In this document: piece by piece, positions 28,425-37,542 of the stretch
Layout: each line of letters begins with the position of its first letter
Position numbering within the stretch: position 1 is the first letter of the stretch
DNA from: JBBQLG01 sp964251665
GTDB lineage: Bacteria; Bacteroidota; Bacteroidia; Cytophagales; Spirosomataceae
Length of the DNA stretch: 64,000 nucleotides
Direction of reading: 5' to 3'
NCBI GenBank assembly: GCA_964251665.1
Contig: CAXUKO010000005.1
Location: 124,001 to 188,000 of the forward strand
Program-made: the position numbers and the translations under genes
Notes under the pieces: model-generated
What the model was told of the DNA's origin: nothing
Databases searched by the model: none
The model's input: the letters and a program-made list of their open reading frames with translations, nothing else

Positions 28425-29291
28425 ATGAACTTTTTACAAAACCCAGCCTGGCTGCGCAATTTTGCGTATGACTACGAGCGTTTTGAAAACATTCCGGCTA
28501 CTGTTTTTGAGGAAATCAATCGGAGTTTAGATGCAGTACAAAGCAAGGAACCGGTTGTAAGCATCCTGATTCCGGCTTTTAATGAGGAAATTAATATCGT
28601 TCGGTGTCTCGCCAGTCTCTCCCAGCAGAAAACCAGTATCCCGTTCGAGATCATAGTCGTCAATAATAACTCAACCGACCGCACGCAGGATACGTTAGAC
28701 CAGTTTCACGTTAAGGCACTGTTTGAAGTACGGCAGGGAGGTGGCCCTGCCCGCCAGTGTGCGCAGGAAAATGCGGCAGGCACCTACATTCTACTGGCCG
28801 ATGCCGATTGTATTTACCCCTCCTGCTGGCTGAATGAAATGATGGCCGTCCTTCAGAAGCCAGGCGTTGTCTGCGTGTATGGCAGGTATGCTTTTATAAG
28901 TGAGCCTGATTTCCCACGCTGGAAGCTGTTTCTGCTCGAACAGATGAAGAACGTAATTGCCGAACTTCGACACATTCATCAGCCTTACCTCAACTCCTAC
29001 GGCATCAGTATGGGCTATGTGAAAGAGTATGGGCTGAAAGTAGGTTTTATCATGACCCGCTTCTGGGGCGAAGACGGCCGCCTGTGCCTGGATTTAATGC
29101 CCTATGGCAAAATTAAGCAGGTACGTTCCAACAAGGCACGGCCCTGGACGGGTCCCCGGACCCTGCGCCGAAGCGGTAATTTCTCGCAGGCAGTAACAGC
29201 CCGTATCAAGCTGGAGATATCCCGGTTCTCGGCTAACTTCCGCACCCCGGCTCCCAAAGATCTGGACGACCCCAAATTCTCTAAAAAATAA
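28425..29291 (+). CDS. Family 2 glycosyltransferase
   Basis: GT2 of 288 aa. The GT-A core starts about residue 42 with VVSILIPAFNEEINIVRCL, followed by VNNNSTDRT and the DxD-like LLADADCIYP. No membrane segments are evident, so it is probably cytoplasmic and associated with the membrane. It is the third of three consecutive rightward GT2 genes in the exopolysaccharide locus. The C-terminal 50 residues are basic (RPWTGPRTLRRSGNFSQ). Specificity cannot be read from sequence. Confidence 0.85.
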   Translation: MNFLQNPAWLRNFAYDYERFENIPATVFEEINRSLDAVQSKEPVVSILIPAFNEEINIVRCLASLSQQKTSIPFEIIVVNNNSTDRTQDTLDQFHVKALFEVRQGGGPARQCAQENAAGTYILLADADCIYPSCWLNEMMAVLQKPGVVCVYGRYAFISEPDFPRWKLFLLEQMKNVIAELRHIHQPYLNSYGISMGYVKEYGLKVGFIMTRFWGEDGRLCLDLMPYGKIKQVRSNKARPWTGPRTLRRSGNFSQAVTARIKLEISRFSANFRTPAPKDLDDPKFSKK

Positions 29292-29339
29292 GCTTTCTTA
29301 ACAGACTGATCCTGCTACGGGGGCTGGCTTGACACCGAC

Positions 29340-31046
29340 CTATAGATTCAGTTTTTTGTGCTCACTTACCGCATGGGCACAGGCGCGGGCGGTGAGTGCC
29401 ATGTACGTCAGTGAAGGATTCTGGCAGGTCGATGAGGTCATGCAACTACCATCGGTAATGTACACATTGGGTACGTCGTGAAGTTGGTTAAACTCATTCA
29501 GCACCGATGTTTTGGGATCTCTTCCCATACGGGCCGTCCCCATTTCATGAACTGCCGAACCGGGCGGCAGATCGTAATAAAACTGTTCGATGTTGCGGAA
29601 TCCGGCCCGGTGGAGCATCTCTCCGGCACTCTCTTTAATGTCTGCCCGCATGTTGTGCTCATTCTCATGGTACTGAAACCGGATGCGCACTAAAGGCAGC
29701 CCCCACTGATCTCGCTGTGTGGCATCAAGCGAAACCTGATTGTCGTAATATGGCAGCGTTTCGCCCCAAGCTCCCATAAAAAGGCTCCAGGGACCCGGCT
29801 TCGTGAGGGTGTCTTTAAACGATTTACCGAAGCTCCCGGTCGTACAAAGGTCGGTCCAGCCCGACCGTTCGCCATCGCCCTGATAAGCAAACCCACGCTG
29901 ATAGTCAGTACGCTGGGTTCGGGCATCCAGATTACGAAAACGGGGAATATACAGACTCGCCGGGCGTCGCCCCTCATAGTACATATTATCGTAGTCATCG
30001 TGTTCTCCCCAGGCCCCGCCCATCATAAAATGGTCCATCAGGTTATGCCCCACCTGACCGCTCGAGTTTCCCAACCCGTTCGGAAAACGTCTTGAGGTGG
30101 ACTGCAACAAAATAGATGCAGTGGCAATGGTTGACGCATTTAGAAAGATGATTTGGGCAAAATAGTCGGTCACCTCTTTCGTATGCGCATCCATCACCCG
30201 AACACCCGTGGCGCGGTTGGTTTGCTCATCATACAGGACTTCGATGACGATTGAATCGGGGCACAGAGTTAGGTTGTTCGTAGCGGCAGCGGCTGGTAGG
30301 GTGGCCGAATTACTGCTGAAATAGCCGCCATAGGGACAGCCCCGGCTGCACAGATTTCGGTACATACAGGGTCCACGCCCGTTCCAGCCCCGAGTCAGGT
30401 TGGCGGTACGGCCAATGGTGACAATACGGTCGGTATAGTGTTTACGCACCTGACTGGCAAAGTGCGTTTCAATACAGTTCATCTCCATCGGCGGCAGAAA
30501 GACCCCGTCGGGCAGGTGCGCCAGACCTTCTGCCTGCCCGCTGATGCCAACAAACCGTTCGACATGGTCGTACCAGGGGGCGATGTCTTTGTAGCGAATC
30601 GGCCAGTCGACAGCTACGCCTTCTTTAGCGTTCGCGGTGAAGTCAAGATCACTCAGCCGGTAGCACTGCCGCCCCCAGGTCAGGGAGCGCCCGCCAACCT
30701 GATAGCCCCGAATCCATGAAAAGGGCGTTTCCTGGATATAGGGGTGCTCCTGATCGGTGACAAAGAAGTGTTTGTTTCCCTCATCAGACAGCACACTCTG
30801 CACCGGATTTTCGGCCTTTTCCTGCAACGAGCCACCCAGTCGAAACGGAAATTCCCAGGGGTGTTTTAGAGCGGTAGTGTAGTCCGTTATGTGGTTCACC
30901 TGCCGCCCGCGCTCCAGTACCAGCGTTTTCAGGCCGCGTTCACACAATTCTTTAGCTGCCCAGCCTCCGCTAATGCCTGAGCCGACCACAATGGCGTCGT
31001 AAGTATGCGACGCTTTGCCTTTGGTATTTAAATAGGTGGGCTGCAT
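29340..31046 (-). CDS. GMC family oxidoreductase (gluconate dehydrogenase-like flavoprotein subunit)
   Basis: FAD-dependent alcohol/sugar oxidoreductase of 568 aa. The ATG at 31046 is used; the frame opens slightly earlier at a TTG. FAD-binding VVGSGISGGWAAKEL is near residue 20; a Cys-rich NLCSRGCPYGGYF lies in the middle, as in membrane gluconate/sorbitol dehydrogenases; the C-terminal catalytic region has SAVHEMGTARMG and NPSLTYMALTARACAHA. No signal peptide of its own: it starts just after the stop of a small Tat-signal protein (gluconate 2-dehydrogenase subunit 3-like), and such pairs are thought to be exported together. Likely oxidises a sugar or polyol in the periplasm. Its place amid the polysaccharide genes may be incidental. 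Confidence 0.9.
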   Translation of the reverse strand: MQPTYLNTKGKASHTYDAIVVGSGISGGWAAKELCERGLKTLVLERGRQVNHITDYTTALKHPWEFPFRLGGSLQEKAENPVQSVLSDEGNKHFFVTDQEHPYIQETPFSWIRGYQVGGRSLTWGRQCYRLSDLDFTANAKEGVAVDWPIRYKDIAPWYDHVERFVGISGQAEGLAHLPDGVFLPPMEMNCIETHFASQVRKHYTDRIVTIGRTANLTRGWNGRGPCMYRNLCSRGCPYGGYFSSNSATLPAAAATNNLTLCPDSIVIEVLYDEQTNRATGVRVMDAHTKEVTDYFAQIIFLNASTIATASILLQSTSRRFPNGLGNSSGQVGHNLMDHFMMGGAWGEHDDYDNMYYEGRRPASLYIPRFRNLDARTQRTDYQRGFAYQGDGERSGWTDLCTTGSFGKSFKDTLTKPGPWSLFMGAWGETLPYYDNQVSLDATQRDQWGLPLVRIRFQYHENEHNMRADIKESAGEMLHRAGFRNIEQFYYDLPPGSAVHEMGTARMGRDPKTSVLNEFNQLHDVPNVYITDGSCMTSSTCQNPSLTYMALTARACAHAVSEHKKLNL

Positions 31047-31052
31047 AAGCAA

Positions 31053-31622
31053 TTATTTAGTAGCCCAGCCTTTCTGCCCGGCGGGCATTGGTACGCAGCT
31101 GGCAAAGCGGCCGGGTATCGGCACATAGGCCATGCCTTGGGTAGCACCCAGCCGGGACGTGCAGTACCCTAAGCAAGTATAGCTTTTCAGCAGACTGAAA
31201 AACGGTTCTCCCGTCAGCTTTTTCTGCACTTTACCCAGTAAACCGCCCCGAGGGGTATCGCTGGCTTCGATATGGCTGAGAATAAATTCCTGCTGCTTTG
31301 GGCTACAATCGATGTAAAGCTTATTGTAAGTATCAAGGCTGTAGGCATCAACGGCTTTAAGTCCCGCCACAAATCGGTTCTGCGCCAACGTTGTAGCGTT
31401 TTCAAACACCGATTTCAGAATGAAGTCCGGTACACCGGCCGCAATAGCACCCGGCGTATCGGTAGTAGGAATAATGGTTTCTGCCAGAGCCGCTACCAGG
31501 GCTTTATGCCGGGTTATGTAAGCGAGGTCAGGCGTTTTATACCAGGTAAACCACGCGCTGCCCACTGTTAGCCCACTGCCCGTTAGCAAACCAATACCCC
31601 AGATAGCGCGCCGACGATTCAT
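31053..31622 (-). CDS. Gluconate 2-dehydrogenase subunit 3 family protein
   Basis: Small partner subunit of 189 aa. The N-terminus MNRRRAIWGIGLLTGSGLTV is a twin-arginine-type signal (RR followed by a hydrophobic stretch). The mature part carries family stretches ALAETIIPTTDTPGAIAAGVPDFI and CSPKQQEFILSHIE. It ends six bases before the GMC oxidoreductase start, so the two are translationally linked. In the known enzymes this subunit helps export or stabilise the flavoprotein, which has no signal of its own. Confidence 0.87.
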   Translation of the reverse strand: MNRRRAIWGIGLLTGSGLTVGSAWFTWYKTPDLAYITRHKALVAALAETIIPTTDTPGAIAAGVPDFILKSVFENATTLAQNRFVAGLKAVDAYSLDTYNKLYIDCSPKQQEFILSHIEASDTPRGGLLGKVQKKLTGEPFFSLLKSYTCLGYCTSRLGATQGMAYVPIPGRFASCVPMPAGQKGWATK

Positions 31623-31715
31623 AGAAAATGCAGGGATAAAACGGGTCTTATTAGGATTACGCCAAAGCGGGTAGGCTTACTGAGTACACAGACACCTGTC
31701 AAACGTTACTTCTGT

Positions 31716-33167
31716 TCAGGAACGGGCCACAGTGAAATCAGTCAGGTATGTTTTCACCTTGCCGATGGGTAGTTTGAATAACAAGGTAAGTCCTCCGTAA
31801 ACGATTCCTCCCAGGGTAATTTGTATCAGGGCCGTATAGAGATTGGACTGCGGAACAAAATGTTTATACAAACTGACTACCCCGACCATTGCCAGACTAA
31901 ACGCGATGGGTTTGCTCAGATTCGTAAAGAACTCTTTCGTAAATGAACCGATCAGTGAGTGGACAATGTAAAAATTCACGATTAGTACGATGAAGGATGT
32001 CAGCATGAACGATACCGCTACGCCCAGCGTGCCATAGTAGTGCGCAAACACGTACAGCAACGGAATCTTGATCACCATCGTGAACATATTCAGGTAGAAT
32101 AGCAGGTTGGGCTTGCCCTTGGTAAACGCCAGTGTGAACAAGGGATGGCAAAGCGCAATAAAGAGGGCCGGAAACACAAAAAGACGGATGAAGGAGATGG
32201 CTTCGCCCCAGTTAGGTCCGTAAATCAACGGCACTACACTGTCGGCAGTGATGAACAGACCAGCCAGCAGGGGCATGTTGAGGTAGCTGACCAAGTCCAG
32301 GATTTGCAGATACGACCGTTTAAGAGCACCGTTGTCATCTTTCATTTTAGCCAGCACCGGGTAGGCCACCTGCAAAATGATCGGGTTTAGTTTCATAATC
32401 GGGAAGACCGCCAGTTGATACGCCACGGTGTAAAAACCCAGCGATTTTACTCCCAGCAAACCACCGATCAGGATATTGTCTAAGTTGGTCTGAATGAAGC
32501 CTAAAATACCCTCACCTACGTTATAAATTCCAAACTTGAAGTGATCGCGAATGGTCGTCAGGTTAAAGTAAAACTGAGGTACGAATAACCGGAACCCCAC
32601 CACGACCTGTAGCAGCGAGTGAACGCTTACACTGGCTAAGCCGCCCCAGATCAGTGACATTTCTTTAAAATCGTTTAGAGCCAGCGTAACGGAAACGGTT
32701 GTACCAACCAGAGCGCTCGTAATTTCCATGAGGGCAATCGACCGGAAGCGCAGTTCCTTCTGCAAGAGAAAAAGGTAGGTCTGCCCAAAAAATATAACAA
32801 GGAAGTAGAAGGAAGATATATGAAGAATGTGCTCTAACCTGGGTTCGTGGTAGTAAGCGACGACGAGCGGGGCACAAATCCGAATGATGATAAAGGCTGT
32901 GCCTCCCAAAATCAGGCTCAGGAAATAGAGCGTCGACAATACTTTACGATCGCCCTCCTGCTTGTAGATAATGGAGTTCGAAAAACCTAGATCGCCAATG
33001 ATGTGAAAGAAGTTAAGAATCAGCGTACTAATACTTACCAGGCCAAAGGCAGCCGGTTCCAGCAGTTTGGCCAGGATGGAAATCTGCACGAATTGTAACA
33101 CCGTCGATATGGCCGTGGAAACGGTTATCCACTTGCCCCCGTCGAGCGCTTTCCGTTTATTACTCAT
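31716..33167 (-). CDS. Polysaccharide flippase (Wzx-like, MOP superfamily)
   Basis: Integral membrane protein of 483 aa with about 12-14 hydrophobic segments across its length, opening with GGKWITVSTAISTVLQFVQISILAKLLEPAAFGLVS, the typical start of MOP-type oligosaccharide flippases. It moves lipid-linked repeat units across the inner membrane. It is the last gene of a leftward run: sugar transferase, two GT2s, TolC-like protein, Wzc-like protein, flippase; spacing to the copolymerase gene is 54 bp. Together with the Wzy-type protein at 42724-44184 this supports a Wzx/Wzy pathway. Confidence 0.9.
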   Translation of the reverse strand: MSNKRKALDGGKWITVSTAISTVLQFVQISILAKLLEPAAFGLVSISTLILNFFHIIGDLGFSNSIIYKQEGDRKVLSTLYFLSLILGGTAFIIIRICAPLVVAYYHEPRLEHILHISSFYFLVIFFGQTYLFLLQKELRFRSIALMEITSALVGTTVSVTLALNDFKEMSLIWGGLASVSVHSLLQVVVGFRLFVPQFYFNLTTIRDHFKFGIYNVGEGILGFIQTNLDNILIGGLLGVKSLGFYTVAYQLAVFPIMKLNPIILQVAYPVLAKMKDDNGALKRSYLQILDLVSYLNMPLLAGLFITADSVVPLIYGPNWGEAISFIRLFVFPALFIALCHPLFTLAFTKGKPNLLFYLNMFTMVIKIPLLYVFAHYYGTLGVAVSFMLTSFIVLIVNFYIVHSLIGSFTKEFFTNLSKPIAFSLAMVGVVSLYKHFVPQSNLYTALIQITLGGIVYGGLTLLFKLPIGKVKTYLTDFTVARS

Positions 33168-33221
33168 GAATGGTGGTATTAGTCACTCGTTTCCTACCGC
33201 TGTCTCCGTTCTCCGACCGGC

Positions 33222-35417
33222 TCATACATTCGTTGGCAGGTTGCGCCGATTGGTGGGCAAGTTCCCGGAACCTTTAAGCTGATACGCGGAATCATACTGG
33301 CTGAAGGCTTCTACATAATCGCCCCCAACGCGGTTTAGAACTGTCAGAACCGGATGCGTGGCAATGCGGGTATACATATCCAGTAACTGCTTATCGGGCC
33401 GTGCCCAGGGGCTGTTTGCATCTACTACCAGTACCGAAACAAAGCTTTTGTCAACTAAATACACCGGAATGGCGCTACTCACCAGGGCTGGTAATTCTAC
33501 AATTACCTTGTCATAGTGAGCGGGCACAAAGCTTTCATCATCATCCAGTAAATTTTCCAGTCGCAACACATTCATGAAATCCGGTCGAACGGTATAGGGC
33601 AGAAAGGTAATTCCACCCTGTTCTGTTGGCATGGCTCCGGCCGCAAAACTGGGGTAGAAATAAGCGACATGTTGGCCAGCGTCGGCATACAACCGGGCCA
33701 GTCCATTTACCGTCCAGGTTTTCCCCTGTTGGGGCCGTATGCTAAACAGCGTTATAATCGGCGGATGTGGTTTATCGGTTTTCTGCACAATCTCGATGTT
33801 GATGGCATTGCAGAGTTGTTCAAACATATTCATGGCTGCCCGGCTGGCCTTATCAGGTCCTGCCAGCTTACGAACGGTGGGAAACATAGCCGCCAGCGGT
33901 TTACCGATCATCAGTTCGGCTTTTTCCGGCGAGTTGACCCGCTGATCTAACCAGAAGCGGATGGCGATCAGAAATAAGGTCAGAAACAGACCGGCACCTA
34001 TACTGGCCACCAGCAGGATCAAGCGCTTCGAGGGTTGTGGCGTTAACGGAAAATTGGGCTTATCCAGCGTTGTAAGCCCCGTAGCAACGGTAAGATCACC
34101 CTGTTGGGTACGCGCCTGATTCAGGTTTTCATTCGAGGTGAGGTATTCTTTCTCGGCCACGTTTAATTCCCGATCCAGTTGACGCAACGTTGAACCCAAA
34201 GGCGAGAATTGGGCTGTCTTTGTTTCGTTCTTATTAAGCCGGTCTGCATACAGTTTCAGGCGGGCCGATGATTCTTCATATTCGGTTACCTTAGTTAGCC
34301 ACTCAGTCACCAGCGTCTGGTGTGGAATGGATTCGGGCGAGTTGTTGCCAGCATAAAACTTGGTGGCAGTTACTTTCAGTTCTTCACTAATCCGGTCGGC
34401 TTTAGTCTGCAACTGCGCAACCGACGCGGCATCCCGGCCGTAAGCCCGCGCATTGATCAGCTGATTTTGCACGGCGGTCAGCTCGTCCTGCTTCGTTTTC
34501 AGTTCATTGCCCGTCGTTACCTGGGTATTTGGTTGTCCCATGCGCTGCCGGAGCGCATCCATCGAGGCTTTGGCGGCTCGGTTACGCATCAACTCCTCGT
34601 TGTATTCGGCAATTGTTGTCTCGCGGGAGGAAGCTATGTTTTTGGCATCTTCATCAAAATTCAGCACTTTGTTCTGCACCGAAAACGACTGAAGTTTACG
34701 TTCTGCCTCGGCCAGCCGCTGTTTGGTCTGCTGTGACTTATCGTCGTAATACCCGACAACGGAACTCGTTTCGGTTGTTTTCAGTCCTTTGTAGCGCTTA
34801 ATCAGGACGGCAATCGCGTATTCAAGCGTTTTCTGGGCCACCGCCGGATCGTTAGTTTCATACTCCAGTTCCAGCATATCATTCGTATTCTTGCGGGCTG
34901 CCTTCAGCTTTTTACTGATCAACAGAGTTGAATAGTACGAGTCTGGCTCCAGAAACAGTGCTTTAATTGGGTTGCTGTCTTTTCGCTGAGACAGACTGTC
35001 GATCATAGCCTGCGTCTGTTCGGGCGTGTGCCCGTTGAGCAGACTCAGCCGCAGGTCGAGGGGAACGTCTTTCTGTAGCTTGTCAAACCCGGGCGCCGAT
35101 AGTACCATCGGGTCAGGCGCGGCTAATTGCAGGTGTTCGGCCAGCAGGTTAACACCAATCTGACGCTGCGTTTCCGTCGAGTTCAACGTCGTCAGCAGGT
35201 TGTCAAAGGCCACCGACGAGCGGTCGTTGTAGCTGTTTGCCTGTACCGACATCAGGGAGTAGCCGGACGCTAATCCCGTATACAGCATGGCCTGTGATTT
35301 GTAAACACGGGCTTCGTTACGGGTTAAGTAAAACACAATACCAGCCGCAATACCCGGAATCAGGAATAACCAAAGCAGGTGCTGTTTGAGCAGGCGAAAA
35401 AGAACGTGCGGTCCCAT
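33222..35417 (-). CDS. Wzc/GumC-like polysaccharide copolymerase with degenerate kinase domain
   Basis: Inner-membrane chain-length regulator, 731 aa. First membrane segment 12-31, Wzz-type periplasmic domain to about 190, long coiled-coil region about 190-440, second membrane segment 465-487, then a cytoplasmic BY-kinase-like domain 520-715. The Walker A is nearly normal (IRPQQGKT, Lys566, Thr567), but the Walker A' position reads YFYPSF with no Asp, and Walker B reads KVIVELPA with Glu in place of the usual Asp. There is no tyrosine cluster at the C-terminus. Autophosphorylation is therefore doubtful. The gene lies between a TolC-like gene (20 bp upstream) and the flippase. Confidence 0.88.
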   Translation of the reverse strand: MGPHVLFRLLKQHLLWLFLIPGIAAGIVFYLTRNEARVYKSQAMLYTGLASGYSLMSVQANSYNDRSSVAFDNLLTTLNSTETQRQIGVNLLAEHLQLAAPDPMVLSAPGFDKLQKDVPLDLRLSLLNGHTPEQTQAMIDSLSQRKDSNPIKALFLEPDSYYSTLLISKKLKAARKNTNDMLELEYETNDPAVAQKTLEYAIAVLIKRYKGLKTTETSSVVGYYDDKSQQTKQRLAEAERKLQSFSVQNKVLNFDEDAKNIASSRETTIAEYNEELMRNRAAKASMDALRQRMGQPNTQVTTGNELKTKQDELTAVQNQLINARAYGRDAASVAQLQTKADRISEELKVTATKFYAGNNSPESIPHQTLVTEWLTKVTEYEESSARLKLYADRLNKNETKTAQFSPLGSTLRQLDRELNVAEKEYLTSNENLNQARTQQGDLTVATGLTTLDKPNFPLTPQPSKRLILLVASIGAGLFLTLFLIAIRFWLDQRVNSPEKAELMIGKPLAAMFPTVRKLAGPDKASRAAMNMFEQLCNAINIEIVQKTDKPHPPIITLFSIRPQQGKTWTVNGLARLYADAGQHVAYFYPSFAAGAMPTEQGGITFLPYTVRPDFMNVLRLENLLDDDESFVPAHYDKVIVELPALVSSAIPVYLVDKSFVSVLVVDANSPWARPDKQLLDMYTRIATHPVLTVLNRVGGDYVEAFSQYDSAYQLKGSGNLPTNRRNLPTNV

Positions 35418-35437
35418 ACTGGTTTTGTTGAGGTAAG

Positions 35438-36238
35438 TTAGCGAAGTCGTAGTTGTTGAAGCGGCACACCGACCAGTGCTTCCAGATAGTAGGCATTCTT
35501 AATGAAATTGCCCTTAGCTTCTTCGGAAATGGTCTTTGCCTGTGCATAGCGGCTATACGCACTGGCCAGGTCATCCGGTTTGCGCCCGCCCTGACGCGAT
35601 TCGGCTTCGGCAACCTGATAGGCGGTCAACGCGGTCTGCTCATCCTGCAACCGGACTTTCAGCACCTGCTGCGCCGTTACCAGATCCTGATAAATCGTAA
35701 TCAGTTCGTGTTTGAGCTGTAGTTTGACGGTTTCCTTCTGCATCAGAGCCGCCTGATAGTTAGCCTGCGCCTGCTTGATCTGCTGTGGGCGGCCAAACAG
35801 ATCAAATAAACTAACCTGTAGATTTACCCCCGTCCGGTAGCCGTTGGTAATTTGACCGAGCGAGCCTTTTGTCTCACCCGTGGAAATGATGGCCTGATTT
35901 CCTGTTGAATAGTTTACGAATCCGGTGGCCCGGTTCAGGATTTCGAGTTTCGATAGCTGATGCGCCGAACTGGCTGAATTCGCTACCTCTTCCTGATACC
36001 TTACCACCGGCGAACGGGAAACGGCCACCTCAAAGATGTCATCAAACGACATTAACTGAACAGCAACGTCTTTAGTCAGGTCGAGTTGAAATGTATCGCC
36101 CGGCAGTACTTTAGGTTTTGGAATGACCGTACGCATACCGGTAAACTGCCCGTAACTCGTTGTCGATGCCAGTAAACCAGCCGCAACCAAGGCTACAGGA
36201 AGCAGATTTTTTGTTCTATTAGGTAGCTGTATTTTCAT
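35438..36238 (-). CDS. Half-length TolC family outer-membrane protein
   Basis: Exported protein of about 266 aa. The ATG at 36238 gives a signal peptide (MKIQLPNRTKNLLPVALVAA, ending SYGQ); a further ATG ten codons upstream is possible. The mature part contains one TolC-like unit: a helical stretch (FDDIFEVAVSRSPVVRYQEEVA), a beta segment (GYRTGVNLQVSLFDLFGRPQQIKQA) and long coiled helices. Typical TolC proteins carry two such repeats in 420-480 aa. It is encoded directly before the Wzc-like gene, where a Wza/OPX exporter is often found. It ends in a complete sequence with stop, with no sign of frameshift. Confidence 0.82.
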   Translation of the reverse strand: MKIQLPNRTKNLLPVALVAAGLLASTTSYGQFTGMRTVIPKPKVLPGDTFQLDLTKDVAVQLMSFDDIFEVAVSRSPVVRYQEEVANSASSAHQLSKLEILNRATGFVNYSTGNQAIISTGETKGSLGQITNGYRTGVNLQVSLFDLFGRPQQIKQAQANYQAALMQKETVKLQLKHELITIYQDLVTAQQVLKVRLQDEQTALTAYQVAEAESRQGGRKPDDLASAYSRYAQAKTISEEAKGNFIKNAYYLEALVGVPLQQLRLR

Positions 36239-36293
36239 GAATGAAAGTCCCTGATTTATAATCATCATTTACAGATTGTCTTCGCCCGCCTTT

Positions 36294-37526
36294 TCAGGCG
36301 GCCCGTGCCGCTTTCTCCCAGATTCCTGAGAGGCCACCGTTCCAGAAGCGAACCAACCCCAACAGCACACACCAGTTCATAAACACAAAATAAAACGGCA
36401 CAAACGTAGCCTTCCAGCGGGTCTGTCGGCTCTCTAAGCGGTAACCAACATACGCCATGGTGTAAAAAATAACCTGTGCCAGCAACATACCCCACCAGAA
36501 AACAAAAGCCACCGGATTCGTCGCGGCAGCGTAAAGCTCGATTAGTACCACCAGATTGAGCAGTAAAAGCAACGGTAAACAAAGCGGAGTGACTGCCCAG
36601 CGAAGTACACGATGCGAAATATACTGAAAACTAAGCCAGCCGTGTTTAAAAAAATTGAGTAAAGGCAACAATCGACTCATTGACTGAAAACCACCGGCCG
36701 CGATACGTACCTTGCGTTTCATTTCTTCGCGGATGGAGAACGACGGCCGTTCGAGGGCGTAGGCATTGGGTTCATATTCGACGCGGTAGCCACGGCCGGC
36801 AATGCGAAGCGAAATCATGAAATCATCCAGGAGTGTGTCTGCTTCTACAGGCTCAAACAAGTCTGTCCGAATGGCAAATAACTCGCCGGCGGCCCCAACG
36901 ATGGTGTGCAGTTCGGCATCGAGTTTCTTCAGAAATGACTCATAACGCCAGTAAAGCCCTTCGCCACTGCCCGTAGCGCCTTCGGTTGCTAACGTACTGA
37001 TTCGCTTTTCGCCGGTAACAGCGCCCACATTGAGGAGTTCAAAACGCCGGGTCAGCCGACTGACAGCCTGTAGGTTCAGCTCGGTATTGGCATCCGTGAA
37101 GATAGCAATCGGCGTTTTTACCTGCTCCATAGCCCCGTTCATGGCTTCGATCTTACCCAGTCGGCGGGTTCCCGAAATGACGGACAGATTTGGTATGCTG
37201 GCTTTCATTGATTCCAGATACGCCTGTGACGCATCGGTTGAGCCCTCCACGACGAACAATAAATGCAGACGGTCGGCCGGATAATCCTGATTAATGCAGT
37301 TCTGTAATTTCTGCGGCAGGTAGTCCATTTCGTTGTACGCTGGTACAATCAGCGTAACATCCACCGGCTCACCGGCAGTCAGTGACGTTCGTTGTCCGAT
37401 GCCTAACCGGCGACGCACACGCACGAGCAGCCAGATCAGCATCCCGTAGCCGACGTAGGTATAAAAAACCAGGAGAATCAGTAAAAAAAAGAGGGTGCCG
37501 GTCGGCGAAAGCAGAACCATTGTCAT
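36294..37526 (-). CDS. Membrane family 2 glycosyltransferase
   Basis: GT2 of 410 aa. The ATG at 37526 is preferred to a GTG at 37559 because it follows the upstream stop by 16 bp and starts directly before the first membrane segment (LLSPTGTLFFLLILLVFYTYVGYGM). Catalytic core: VDVTLIVPAYNEMDYL, EGSTDAS, FTDANTE (DxN/D site), LLDDFMISLRI. C-terminal membrane segments about residues 310-385. It probably adds a sugar to the growing polyprenyl-linked repeat at the cytoplasmic face, within the operon started by the sugar transferase. Confidence 0.86.
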   Translation of the reverse strand: MTMVLLSPTGTLFFLLILLVFYTYVGYGMLIWLLVRVRRRLGIGQRTSLTAGEPVDVTLIVPAYNEMDYLPQKLQNCINQDYPADRLHLLFVVEGSTDASQAYLESMKASIPNLSVISGTRRLGKIEAMNGAMEQVKTPIAIFTDANTELNLQAVSRLTRRFELLNVGAVTGEKRISTLATEGATGSGEGLYWRYESFLKKLDAELHTIVGAAGELFAIRTDLFEPVEADTLLDDFMISLRIAGRGYRVEYEPNAYALERPSFSIREEMKRKVRIAAGGFQSMSRLLPLLNFFKHGWLSFQYISHRVLRWAVTPLCLPLLLLLNLVVLIELYAAATNPVAFVFWWGMLLAQVIFYTMAYVGYRLESRQTRWKATFVPFYFVFMNWCVLLGLVRFWNGGLSGIWEKAARAA

Positions 37527-37542
37527 AAAGTCTGTCCGTAAC

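Noticed and set aside
29340..31622. GMC oxidoreductase pair as a polysaccharide-modifying system
   Set aside because: The pair is common in this phylum outside such loci; position alone does not support the link.
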